Below are positions 32,098 to 39,696 of a stretch of DNA of 64,000 bases, piece by piece (the first letter of the stretch is position 1; each line of letters starts with the position of its first letter). Both the position numbers and the translations under genes were made by a program. The notes under the pieces were generated by a model. It worked only from the letters and a program-made list of their open reading frames with translations. It was not told the origin of the DNA and searched no databases. The stretch covers positions 72,860 to 136,859 of the forward strand of contig DAXT01000018.1 of the NCBI GenBank assembly GCA_002506535.1. The letters run 5' to 3'. The stretch is from Methanothrix harundinacea (GTDB lineage: Archaea > Halobacteriota > Methanosarcinia > Methanotrichales > Methanotrichaceae).

Positions 32098-33282
32098 ATG
32101 AAAAAGATCGAATACTGTCCCGTAAGCATGAAACAACTTCTGGTCAAGATGAAAGATACCAGCGAGCTGATGCTCGATCTCGGATACTCCGCGGTCCTCT
32201 ACGACGACGACGACCTGGCGATGGAGGTCATCAGGCTAGAAGAGAAGATGGACGTCTACGACTACCACGTCCAGATATCGGCGATGCTCGCCGCTAGGAC
32301 CGTCGAGGACGCCGAGGCCCTCTCCGGCGTCCTCCAGATCGCCTCCGCTGCAGAGATCATCTCCAACGCCGCCGGGGATATCGCCAGCATCGTCCACCTG
32401 AAGATGGGGATACCCTACGAGCTTAAAAAGGACCTGAGGCAGGCGGAGGAGACGGTGGCCCGGGCGGTGGTGGGGGCGGATTCGAAGGTCGCGGGCCGAA
32501 AACTCGACGACATCTCCTTTGAAACAGAAGGCGGGATGGTGGTCATCGCCATAAGGCGCGGCGAGAGCTGGATCTACGATCCTGACCCCGATACCCAGAT
32601 CATGACGGGGGACATCCTCTTCGCCAGAGGCCACGACGAGGGGGTCCCCCAATTTCTCGAGATGACGACCGGCAAACCGCAGGTGCCGAAGGTTTACCAG
32701 GAGAGCGGCATCGGCCAGCTGGAGAGGGCCGTCGACATCATCGTCGAGATGAAGAACAGGTCGGAGCTGGCGGTGGGGCTCGCCTACACCGCCGTCCTCT
32801 TCGACAGCGAGGAGGTGGCGATCGAGGTCGAGGAGATCGAGCAGGAGATGGATGAGATGAAGTACGAGCTGCAGCGATGGGTCCTGCGGGCTGCCAAGCA
32901 CGTCGACGACATCGAAAACCTCCGGGGACTCCTCCACCTGGCCGTCTCGACGGAGATCATCAGCGACGCTGCCCTCAAGATAGCCAACGTAGTCCTCCAC
33001 GATATCGAGCCTCATCCTATCCTGGCGATGGCCATGAGGGAGTCAGACGAGGTAATAACGAGAGTGGAGATAGCTGCCGGGGCGGAGATGGATGGAAAGA
33101 CCCTCGCCGACCTGGACCTAGAGACCGAGACGGGGATGTACGTCCTCGCCGTCAAACGGGGCGGCAGATGGACCTATAACCCGAGGGCCAGGGTGACCCT
33201 GGGGGCGGGAGACCTGATCTTCACCCGGGGGAGCAAGAGCGGCGAGGAGCTCCTCCTGAAGATGAGCGGCGCCCGGACCTGA
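32098..33282 (+). CDS. Tandem PhoU/TrkA-C regulatory protein (potassium channel or transporter associated)
   Basis: 394 residues from ATG 32098, which has GGAG 7 nt upstream; ATG 32086 is the alternative. It is an internal duplication. A PhoU-like helical half (about 10-95; MKDTSELMLDLGYSAVLY) is followed by a TrkA-C domain (GRKLDDISFETEGGMVVIAIRRG, GDILFARG). Then a second PhoU half (MKNRSELAVGLAYTAVLFD) and a second TrkA-C (GKTLADLDLETETGMYVLAVKRG, GDLIFTRG) follow. TrkA-C domains bind small ligands such as c-di-AMP. Proteins of this design regulate K+ or other cation transport, with no membrane segments of their own. Monocistronic. Confidence 0.85.
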   Translation: MKKIEYCPVSMKQLLVKMKDTSELMLDLGYSAVLYDDDDLAMEVIRLEEKMDVYDYHVQISAMLAARTVEDAEALSGVLQIASAAEIISNAAGDIASIVHLKMGIPYELKKDLRQAEETVARAVVGADSKVAGRKLDDISFETEGGMVVIAIRRGESWIYDPDPDTQIMTGDILFARGHDEGVPQFLEMTTGKPQVPKVYQESGIGQLERAVDIIVEMKNRSELAVGLAYTAVLFDSEEVAIEVEEIEQEMDEMKYELQRWVLRAAKHVDDIENLRGLLHLAVSTEIISDAALKIANVVLHDIEPHPILAMAMRESDEVITRVEIAAGAEMDGKTLADLDLETETGMYVLAVKRGGRWTYNPRARVTLGAGDLIFTRGSKSGEELLLKMSGART

Positions 33283-33328
33283 TAGGTCCCGCACCCGTTG
33301 ATATTTTGAGCTATGCCTCGGCCACTGC

Positions 33329-33547
33329 CTACTTTTTTCTCGTGACTTTCCTTCGGAGCATGATCATCGAGGTGAGGAAGTAGCTGGAGGCGAAGATCGC
33401 CGATGCAAAGAACGAGTCGGTGAGGCTCGGGTTTCCGATATAGTCCAGGTACAGGGTGTAGACCAGAAAGAAGATGGCTCCGGCCAACAGGGCCTGGCTG
33501 GCCACGCTCCGCCTTCTGAAGTTCGAAAAGATCCTCATGGTGGGCAC
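33329..33547 (-). CDS. Small two-helix membrane protein
   Basis: 72 residues, not recognised. Two hydrophobic helices (about 19-36 and 44-62) lie between basic ends (RRRS at the start, LRRKVTRKK at the end). It lies 8 bp after the upstream 300-residue membrane protein and is almost certainly co-transcribed. ATG at 33547 or the Met three codons later. Confidence 0.55.
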   Translation of the reverse strand: MPTMRIFSNFRRRSVASQALLAGAIFFLVYTLYLDYIGNPSLTDSFFASAIFASSYFLTSMIMLRRKVTRKK

Positions 33548-33555
33548 CCTCGGAG

Positions 33556-34458
33556 CTAAAGGTACTTCACCTCTTCGTCTCGGACGGTTTCAACTTCTCC
33601 GATCTTCCCCGTCCGGGTCATGTAGAGCCTCGTCCACCAGACGGTGGTGAGGGGCGATATGACGAGAACGCTCAGGATACCGTTCAACATGCTGAATATC
33701 CCGCTGGAGGTCTGCGACCCCGAGAAGGGGATCCCCAGAAACTGGACAGCCATGGATACCGCGATGACGACTAGCCAGATCAGAAATACGTCCATCTTGT
33801 TGGATGATACAAACCCTATCCCGGATCTTATGGCCGCTATCGGGCCGAGGCCGCCCACCACCAGGGCGTAGGGAACGACGGCCAGGACGATGGAGACTAG
33901 AAGTCCGTAGACCGCTATCAGCAATATCCAGAGGATTATGGGACCAAATTCGGGCTCGTTCGCCTCGAGGATCCCCATCAGATCTGATAGGAAGGGGAGG
34001 GAGAGGACTACGACCCCGGCTATCACGACGACCATCATGATGACCTCAGCCGCAAAGAGGTTCAGATAATGGCGCCTTCCGGAGGCCCACATCTCCTTTG
34101 TGCTGGTCCTTCCCTTATCTGTCGCCTCTCTCGCCATCCCTATCGCCCCGGCGGTGAAGAAGCTGGATGCGAGGTAGATCAAGAGGATCCCTCCGAGGAG
34201 GATCGACGCCGCAAGGCCCAGGTTCGTCGCAGACGAGAGGAGTTTTGCCAGCTCTTCAGGGGATTCGATCTCCCCCGCCGTGGAGAAGACCTCGGGAGAT
34301 CCGGTGATCAGAGGATAAAAAGCTAGAACCACCATGAAGATGGCCAGGATCATCATCGCAACTATCATGAGGACGAAGGGGACGGCGAGGTTGAGGTTCC
34401 GCCTCCAGGTCTCAAACCCCTTCCTGATAAGGGTTCCAATATCTTCGTACATACGCAT
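33556..34458 (-). CDS. Polytopic membrane protein (DUF7847-like)
   Basis: 300 residues with about six membrane helices. The N-terminus is typical of archaeal DUF7847-type proteins: an amphipathic start DIGTLIRKGFETWRRN then LAVPFVLMIVAMMILAIFMVV. A central GAIGMAREATDKGRTSTKEMW loop links helices, and the protein ends in TVWWTRLYMTRTG. No catalytic motifs. First gene of a two-gene unit with the 72-residue membrane protein. Function unknown. Confidence 0.65.
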   Translation of the reverse strand: MRMYEDIGTLIRKGFETWRRNLNLAVPFVLMIVAMMILAIFMVVLAFYPLITGSPEVFSTAGEIESPEELAKLLSSATNLGLAASILLGGILLIYLASSFFTAGAIGMAREATDKGRTSTKEMWASGRRHYLNLFAAEVIMMVVVIAGVVVLSLPFLSDLMGILEANEPEFGPIILWILLIAVYGLLVSIVLAVVPYALVVGGLGPIAAIRSGIGFVSSNKMDVFLIWLVVIAVSMAVQFLGIPFSGSQTSSGIFSMLNGILSVLVISPLTTVWWTRLYMTRTGKIGEVETVRDEEVKYL

Positions 34459-34579
34459 ATCACTTTAATCTCGGAGGTATAACATTCTTTCGAGAGGGGT
34501 TTTGCCGAGGGCCCGGCGGAATACTGCTGATTTATGCTCTTTCGCAGTGGTCACCCCTTCATAGGTAATCCGTCATAGG

Positions 34580-35062
34580 TCACCCCGTCATATACCACAG
34601 CTCGTCGCCGACGTGGTGGACCGATCTGACTGCTTTGCCCGATCCCCTCATCTCGGTCCCGGGCAGGAGGGCCATCCCGACGGCCAGAGGCTTTCGATGC
34701 CTCTCCTCGACTATCACCACGGGATCGCCGGGGACGATATCAGGATCCGCCTCCACGATCCCCGGGGCCATAACGTCGGCGCCGTTGACGATGTAGCTGA
34801 CGGCGCCGGAGTCGACGACCACCACCATCCTCCTCTTTGGGGGAAACTCGATGGCCCCCCGGACGGTGAAGAAGGGCTTGCCCTCCAGCATCATGAATAC
34901 AGGCCTTCCCTTCAGGAGGATCAGGTTGAAGTCGTCGTCCGTCTCGGCGACCTCGAGGGGCAGCCGCTGCAAAGGCGAGGGATCTTCCAGGAACGGCTCG
35001 ATCAACCTCAGGATCTTCTTCGATTCGCTCCCCTTGAGGTGGTGCCTGGATTTGATTTTCAT
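34580..35062 (-). CDS. PUA-domain RNA-binding protein (archaeal MCT-1/Tma20-like)
   Basis: 160 residues from ATG 35060-35062 (MKIKSRHHLKGSESKK). The longer start at 35104 would lie upstream of the TATA box at 35085-35093, and the TATA-to-ATG distance of about 26 implies a leaderless mRNA. The N-terminal half is DUF1947-like; the C-terminal PUA domain (about 80-150) has VSYIVNGADVMAPGIVEADPD and GDPVVIVEERHRKPLAVGMA. Relatives act on tRNA or ribosomes in translation initiation or recycling. Divergent from the LSm-L37e-purF operon. Confidence 0.85.
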   Translation of the reverse strand: MKIKSRHHLKGSESKKILRLIEPFLEDPSPLQRLPLEVAETDDDFNLILLKGRPVFMMLEGKPFFTVRGAIEFPPKRRMVVVVDSGAVSYIVNGADVMAPGIVEADPDIVPGDPVVIVEERHRKPLAVGMALLPGTEMRGSGKAVRSVHHVGDELWYMTG

Positions 35063-35084
35063 AAAACCCATATTCCCCGACAGG

Positions 35085-35093
35085 TTTAAATAT
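35085..35093. promoter_or_regulatory. TATA box between PUA gene and LSm operon, possibly used both ways
   Basis: TTTAAATAT on the plus strand, ATATTTAAA on the minus strand. On the minus strand it lies about 26 bp before the PUA gene ATG. On the plus strand a start near 35113 would give a 33-nt leader to LSm. No other clear TATA box lies in the gap. Confidence 0.5.
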
Positions 35094-35145
35094 GCAACGT
35101 GCAAGTCTCGCCATAGCTTTTGTCTATCCGACTGGAGAGAGGCCG

Positions 35146-35364
35146 ATGGCTCAGAGACCCCTTGATATTTTAAATGAATCGCTGAACGGGCCCGTTATAG
35201 TCAAGCTCAAGGACGGAAGGGCTTTTAGAGGAGAGCTTCAGGGTTACGACATCCACATGAACCTGGTCCTCGAGAAGACCGAAGAGATCAAAGAGGGAGA
35301 AGGTCCAAAGAAGCTCGGAACCGTCGTAGTCCGAGGAGACAACGTAGTTTACATTTCACCGTGA
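35146..35364 (+). CDS. Sm-like archaeal protein (LSm/SmAP1)
   Basis: 72 residues from ATG 35146, preceded by GGAGAGAGG; the upstream in-frame extension overlaps the divergent promoter. Sm1 motif VIVKLKDGRAFRGELQGYDIHMNLVL and Sm2 VVVRGDNVVYISP are complete, including the DxHMNL and RGD RNA-binding positions. It forms heptameric rings on U-rich RNA. Co-transcribed with L37e (10 bp) and purF, a common archaeal arrangement. Confidence 0.95.
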   Translation: MAQRPLDILNESLNGPVIVKLKDGRAFRGELQGYDIHMNLVLEKTEEIKEGEGPKKLGTVVVRGDNVVYISP

Positions 35365-35374
35365 GGTTAAATAA

Positions 35375-35557
35375 ATGACAAAAGGCACCCCATCCATGGG
35401 AAGGCGCCAGAAGAAGACGCACGTCATGTGTCGTCGCTGTGGCAAGGTATCCTATAACTTCCATGAAAAGGCCTGCGCATCCTGCGGCTTCGGCAAGTCC
35501 AAGAGGCTCCGGGGTTACGGATGGCAGAGATATAGCAGCAACTACGGTGGAAACTGA
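35375..35557 (+). CDS. rpl37e: Large ribosomal subunit protein eL37 (L37e)
   Basis: 60 residues. Basic N-terminus MTKGTPSMGRRQKKTH followed by the zinc ribbon C-x2-C (CRRCG) and C-x2-C (CASCG), then KSKRLRGYGWQ, all as in eL37. Middle gene of the LSm-L37e-purF operon. Confidence 0.95.
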   Translation: MTKGTPSMGRRQKKTHVMCRRCGKVSYNFHEKACASCGFGKSKRLRGYGWQRYSSNYGGN

Positions 35558-35570
35558 ACGGAGGTCCGGG

Positions 35571-36986
35571 TTGCAGGACAAGTGCGGCGTGGTGGGGATC
35601 TCCTCGGGGGATCCGTCTCGGAACGTTGCCAAGTCGATCTACTACGCCCTTTACGCTCTGCAACATCGGGGCCAGGAGTCGGCCGGGATCTCCGTCTACG
35701 ACGGGAAGGTCGTCTGGACCCACAAGGCCATGGGTCTCGTCGCCGAGGTTTTCAACAACGCCCGGATCGACGCCCTGGGAGGAGCCACCGGCATAGGCCA
35801 CGTCCGTTACTCTACGGCGGGAGAATCGGCGCTCAAGAACAGCCAGCCTATCCTGGTGAAGTACAGGGAAGGCTCTGTCGCCATCGCCCACAACGGAAAC
35901 CTCGTCAACGCCGGAAAGCTCAAAGAAGAGCTGGAGGCGGAGGGGGAGGTCTTTCATTCCACCTCCGACACCGAGGTTATCGCCCGCCTCTTCGTTCGGG
36001 CGATGCTGGAGCGGGAGGACCCCGCCGAGGCGGTCAGAACGGTCATGCGCAAAGCCGTCGGCTCTTACTCCATCGTCATCCTCGTAGGAAACCTCATCAT
36101 AGCGGCGAGAGACCCCCTGGGGATAAAGCCCCTCTGCGTCGGCAAGACCGATTCCGACGTCATCATCACCTCCGAGTCCGTCGCCATCGACACCCTCAAC
36201 GGGACCCTGGTGAGGGACGTCCGTCCCGGGGAGATGGTGATCGCAAAAGACGGAGACATCCGGTTCTACCAGCTTTCGCACAACCAGTCTCCAGCCCACT
36301 GCGTCTTTGAGTACATCTACTTCGCGCGGCCCGACAGCATCATGGACGGCAGGCTCGTCTACGACGTCCGGGTCAAGATCGGGGCCGCCCTCGCCGAGGA
36401 GCACCCCTGTGAGGCCGATACTGTGACCCCGGTCCCCGACTCGGGGATCACCTTCGCCATCGGCTACCACCAGAGGTCCGATATTAAGTACCGGGAGTGT
36501 CTGATGAAGAACCGGTATATCGGGAGGACCTTCATCATGCCCGGCCAGGAGATGAGGGAGACGGCAGTTCGGCTGAAGATGAACACCATCCGCCCCAACA
36601 TCGAAGGAAAGAAGATCATCATGATCGACGACTCCATCGTTCGGGGGACGACGAGCCGGCGGATCGTGGACATGGTGAAGTCCGCCGGGGCCGAGGAGAT
36701 CCACGTCCGGATCGGAAGCCCTCCCATCATGGCCCCCTGCTACATGGGGATCGACATGGCGACAAGAGACGAGCTGATCGCCGCCCACAAGACCGTCGCC
36801 GGAGTCGAGGCGGTGATCGGTGCGGACTCCCTCGGCTACATCAGCCACGAGGGGCTGGTCAAGGCGATCGGCGTCCCCCGGGAGAGCCTCTGCATGGGAT
36901 GTCTCACTGGGGTCTACCCCATCGAGATCCCCGGCGAGGTCTGCCGCCTCGCCCAGACGAAGATCACTGAGTTCGTATCTGAGTAA
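35571..36986 (+). CDS. purF: Amidophosphoribosyltransferase
   Basis: 471 residues from TTG 35571, preceded by GGAGGT at 35560-35565. The frame continues upstream but would overlap rpl37e. The start gives MQDKCGVVG, so the N-terminal nucleophile Cys is residue 5 and a four-residue propeptide must be removed, as in PurF enzymes with short leaders. Other motifs: HRGQESAGI, GHVRYSTAG, HNGNLVN, the PRPP loop IIMIDDSIVRGTTSRRIV and C-terminal ESLCMGCLTGVYP, whose Cys may be part of an FeS site as in the Bacillus-type enzyme. First committed step of purine synthesis. Confidence 0.9.
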   Translation: MQDKCGVVGISSGDPSRNVAKSIYYALYALQHRGQESAGISVYDGKVVWTHKAMGLVAEVFNNARIDALGGATGIGHVRYSTAGESALKNSQPILVKYREGSVAIAHNGNLVNAGKLKEELEAEGEVFHSTSDTEVIARLFVRAMLEREDPAEAVRTVMRKAVGSYSIVILVGNLIIAARDPLGIKPLCVGKTDSDVIITSESVAIDTLNGTLVRDVRPGEMVIAKDGDIRFYQLSHNQSPAHCVFEYIYFARPDSIMDGRLVYDVRVKIGAALAEEHPCEADTVTPVPDSGITFAIGYHQRSDIKYRECLMKNRYIGRTFIMPGQEMRETAVRLKMNTIRPNIEGKKIIMIDDSIVRGTTSRRIVDMVKSAGAEEIHVRIGSPPIMAPCYMGIDMATRDELIAAHKTVAGVEAVIGADSLGYISHEGLVKAIGVPRESLCMGCLTGVYPIEIPGEVCRLAQTKITEFVSE

Positions 36987-37110
36987 GCCCCGCCTCGGGC
37001 GTCGGGGGCGGAGGGGTTTTCGAGCCCTCATTTTGACGTAGTTTTTCTGGTTTAGCCACCGAAGTTCGACACCCTCCGCCCCGATCTCCTATCCTCCGGG
37101 ATCGAGGCGG

Positions 37111-37284
37111 GTTGCGGGAGCGCCGATAGCCGCCCTTACGCTCCTCAGAACCGCCCTGAAAAAGAAGGACCAGACCGCGGATTTTGCGCCCCGCGACCCC
37201 GACTTCGAGTTCATCCGGGACGACCCCCGCTTCAAGGCCCTGCTGGACGAGTTCTCCGGGGGCGGGGGGAAGGGGCCATCATAG
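37111..37284 (+). pseudogene. 3' remnant of a tetratricopeptide (TPR) protein gene
   Basis: A frame of 58 codons, ending at TAG 37282-37284, reads ALTLLRTALKKKDQTADFA followed by PRDPDFEFIRDDPRFKALLDEF. This is the stereotyped C-terminal end of the many TPR proteins of methanogens (a helix, then D-P-D-F-x-x-I-R-x-D-P-R-F). No start codon with upstream TPR repeats exists; upstream sequence is non-coding. The surrounding 36987-37507 contains nothing else except a hairpin-type inverted repeat and a T-rich stretch near 37035-37050 that may terminate purF. Confidence 0.5.
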
Positions 37285-37449
37285 TGACTTTCGCGCCGCC
37301 CGGCGGAGCCGTGCTGCGAAGGACGCTCAAAAACTCGCATCGAGGGGGAAGCCGACGACGCCAACGAAGGCGACATCGCTGCGGCGATGGCAAGAAGGAA
37401 TTTGAGGATTCAAGATATTAAAAATCGAAGTTCTGACAAAATAAGATTG

Positions 37450-37482
37450 TTAGAGGGCCTCAAGCGACCAGTGACCCTCTAA
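37450..37482. repeat. Inverted repeat, possible hairpin
   Basis: TTAGAGGG at 37450-37457 and CCCTCTAA at 37475-37482 form a perfect 8-bp stem with a 17-nt loop, between the TPR remnant and the convergent 93-residue membrane protein gene. A terminator or a leftover end of a mobile element are both possible. Confidence 0.4.
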
Positions 37483-37507
37483 AAGGCGGCGGATTTAGAT
37501 GCGAGAA

Positions 37508-37789
37508 CTACTTGATCTTCGACTCCACCATATCTTCTCTGAGCTTGCAGAGGCCCTCAGCTCCCCGGACGTAGAACCAGTAGTGGACGACTACCAGTAT
37601 GCCCCACCCAATGGGGGAGTAATAAACGGCCAAGGATGGATCGATCTTTATCGAGCCCATCATGTTGAGGGCTATCCATATTATGTTCACCACCAGATAT
37701 ATGCCCAGATGTAATTTGAAGAGCTTCATCTGGTCGGCGACCGTCGCCTCTCGAAAGACCCTCTTATACTCGTCGATAGTTCCAGTCAT
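37508..37789 (-). CDS. 2TM-domain small membrane protein
   Basis: 93 residues. An amphipathic N-terminus (EYKRVFREATVADQMKLFKLHLGIY) leads into helix one, LVVNIIWIALNMMG, and after a short loop helix two, PIGWGILVVVHYWFYV, then a charged tail. This is the arrangement of the 2TM domain family (PF13239). Function unknown; monocistronic, with AT-rich DNA upstream (37790-37870). Confidence 0.65.
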   Translation of the reverse strand: MTGTIDEYKRVFREATVADQMKLFKLHLGIYLVVNIIWIALNMMGSIKIDPSLAVYYSPIGWGILVVVHYWFYVRGAEGLCKLREDMVESKIK

Positions 37790-38018
37790 AATTCACCACC
37801 TTTCTCAACTAATACCATAACAATTTAATTATGCATTCATTAGATTTAAGCTTAATTGATTATAATAATGATAATTTTATAACTAGATCCGTAAAATGAA
37901 GACGCCATACCGGGACAAAAACGCGGTAGGTTCGGGGCTTAATTGACTTAACTGTCCCCCCTGCGTCCATATAAGCTCCGAATTCCGCGTCAGTTTTAAC
38001 TACCTCTGGCCCAAAATA

Positions 38019-39038
38019 ATGTCTTTGGAGGCTTTTAGTTTGAGAGAGTTCGCAAAACCCAAGGTCGTCGTCAGCAGATGCATCGAGTTCGACCACTGCA
38101 GGTATAACGGCCAGATGATCGCGAGCGACTTCGTCGCGAGCCTCGCCCCTCACGTCGAGTTTCTGCCGGTCTGCCCCGAAGTGGAGATCGGCCTGGGCGT
38201 CCCGCGAGATTCGGTTCGTCTCGTCTCTTCGAGCGGAGGGGGTGGAGAGGCGGAGATCAGGCTCGTCCAGCCGACGACCGGCAGGGACGTCACAGCTGAT
38301 ATGACCTCCTTCGCCACGGGTTATCTTGACTCCGTCGGCGACGTCGACGGCTTCATCCTCAAGGCGAGCTCCCCTTCCTGCGGCATCAAGAACACGAAGG
38401 TCTATCCAACCGCCGGAAAGTCGGCGGCCCTATCGAGGAGCGAAAGCGGCCTCTTCGGCGCCGCCGTCATGGCCCGATATCCCGATCTCGCCGTTGAGGA
38501 CGAGGGGAGGCTGAGGAATCCAAGGATAAAAGAGCACTTCCTCGCAAAGCTCTTCGCCCTCGCGAGCTTCCGCGAGGCGAAGAGGTCGGGGTCGATGAAG
38601 GAACTGGTCCGTTTCCAGACGGAGAACAAGATGCTCCTTCTGGCCTACCACCAGGCGGAGACGAAGACCCTGGGGAAGATCGTCGCAAACCACGACCACC
38701 GCCCCTTCTCCGAGGTCGCAGGCTCGTACGAGCTTCATCTGAAGAGGGCGCTCTGCAGGCCCCGGAGGTATACCTCCAACATAAACGTCCTGATGCACTT
38801 TTTGGGCCACTTCTCTGACCGGCTCTCGGCGGGGGAGCGGGAGCTGTTCCTTGATAACGTACAGAGGTACCGGGACGGCAAGATCACCATCTGCCCCAAC
38901 ACCACCATCCTCAAGTCCTGGATCGCGCGGTTCGATGACGATTACCTATCGAGCCAGACCTTCTTTGAGCCCTACCCCCAGGACCTTGTGGAGGTGGACC
39001 CCATCGTCTCCCATCGAGGTAGAGATCTCTGGAGATAA
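38019..39038 (+). CDS. DUF523-DUF1722 fusion protein (YbgA family)
   Basis: 339 residues. The N-terminal DUF523 part (about 10-165) has VVSRCIEFDHCRYNG, FLPVCPEVEIGLGVPR and ASSPSCGIKNTKVY, with conserved cysteines. In characterised DUF523 relatives (TudS) such cysteines hold a [4Fe-4S] cluster that removes sulfur from thiouracil. The C-terminal DUF1722 part (about 190-325) has FQTENKMLLLAYHQ and LMHFLGHFSDRLS. A thio-nucleobase desulfidase role for the whole protein is inference. The start lies close to an AT-rich promoter-like stretch (37840-37900). Confidence 0.8.
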   Translation: MSLEAFSLREFAKPKVVVSRCIEFDHCRYNGQMIASDFVASLAPHVEFLPVCPEVEIGLGVPRDSVRLVSSSGGGGEAEIRLVQPTTGRDVTADMTSFATGYLDSVGDVDGFILKASSPSCGIKNTKVYPTAGKSAALSRSESGLFGAAVMARYPDLAVEDEGRLRNPRIKEHFLAKLFALASFREAKRSGSMKELVRFQTENKMLLLAYHQAETKTLGKIVANHDHRPFSEVAGSYELHLKRALCRPRRYTSNINVLMHFLGHFSDRLSAGERELFLDNVQRYRDGKITICPNTTILKSWIARFDDDYLSSQTFFEPYPQDLVEVDPIVSHRGRDLWR

Positions 39039-39084
39039 AATAGAACCCGAAGGAGAGGGCAGGGCGGAGAGAGGACGCGGACCT

Positions 39085-39669
39085 TCAGGCCTCGGCCATC
39101 CTCTGGGCCCTCTCCTTCTCCGCCACGAGGACGTTCTCGTTCAAGATCTGGAGCGCCGAACCGTCTTTCCACCAGGCGAGCCTATCCCGGCCGAGTCCGT
39201 CCATGGCCTCGAATATGTCCATGTACTCCCGGTCGTAACTGGTGTAAACCTGGTCGAGGGGGACCATCGACCTGCCACCGACGGCGGAGAAGGAGGGGTC
39301 GACCTCGATCACCTCGCCCTTCTGGTTCTTGACGAGAAGCCAGAGGTGATCTTTGCCGGTCTCGGCGAAATCTTCGGCGTAGGCGAAGGAGACATCGAAC
39401 CCGTGGCTCTTGAAGTACCACTCATAAAAGGCTGCCCTCTCGAAGACGGGAAGGTCCGCAGCGCGGCCCATTATGGAGCTGCTGTACCTGATGACGTCGT
39501 CGGGGTTATGGACATCGGCGGGCTTCAGCTCCAGGTAGTAGGGGTCAGGCATATCCCCGGAGAAATGATCGCCTAGAGTCGAATCCCCAAAGCCGTCGCC
39601 GAGGATGCCGTCCCTCCCGCCGTCGCCATCCAGGAGGATGTAAACTCCCACCACTGCAAAGGCGGCCAA
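39085..39669 (-). CDS. Membrane-anchored protein with a transglutaminase-like segment, last gene of the tubulin-like operon
   Basis: 194 residues from TTG 39667-39669; an in-frame CTG at 39691-39693, 8 nt after AGGAGG, would add LAKWQIVL to the membrane helix and is arguably the better start. One N-terminal helix (LLAAFAVVGVYILL) anchors an outside domain with FYEWYFKSHGFDVSFAYAED and GKDHLWLLVKN...EVIEVDPSF. The H-x-W...D order recalls transglutaminase or peptidase-like folds, but the usual Cys is not visible. The C-terminus is a charged helix (ENVLVAEKERAQRMAEA). It follows the tubulin-like gene directly, with the TGA only 3 nt before the CTG. Function not recognised. Confidence 0.6.
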   Translation of the reverse strand: MAAFAVVGVYILLDGDGGRDGILGDGFGDSTLGDHFSGDMPDPYYLELKPADVHNPDDVIRYSSSIMGRAADLPVFERAAFYEWYFKSHGFDVSFAYAEDFAETGKDHLWLLVKNQKGEVIEVDPSFSAVGGRSMVPLDQVYTSYDREYMDIFEAMDGLGRDRLAWWKDGSALQILNENVLVAEKERAQRMAEA

Positions 39670-39696
39670 TAGGACGATCTGCCATTTAGCCAGCTT

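Noticed and set aside
35424..37031. 535-codon minus-strand frame opposite purF
   Set aside because: Antisense to purF, rpl37e and known motifs; artefact.
37089..37376. 95-codon minus-strand frame in the purF-2TM gap
   Set aside because: Antisense to the TPR remnant, Ser/Arg-rich, no promoter.
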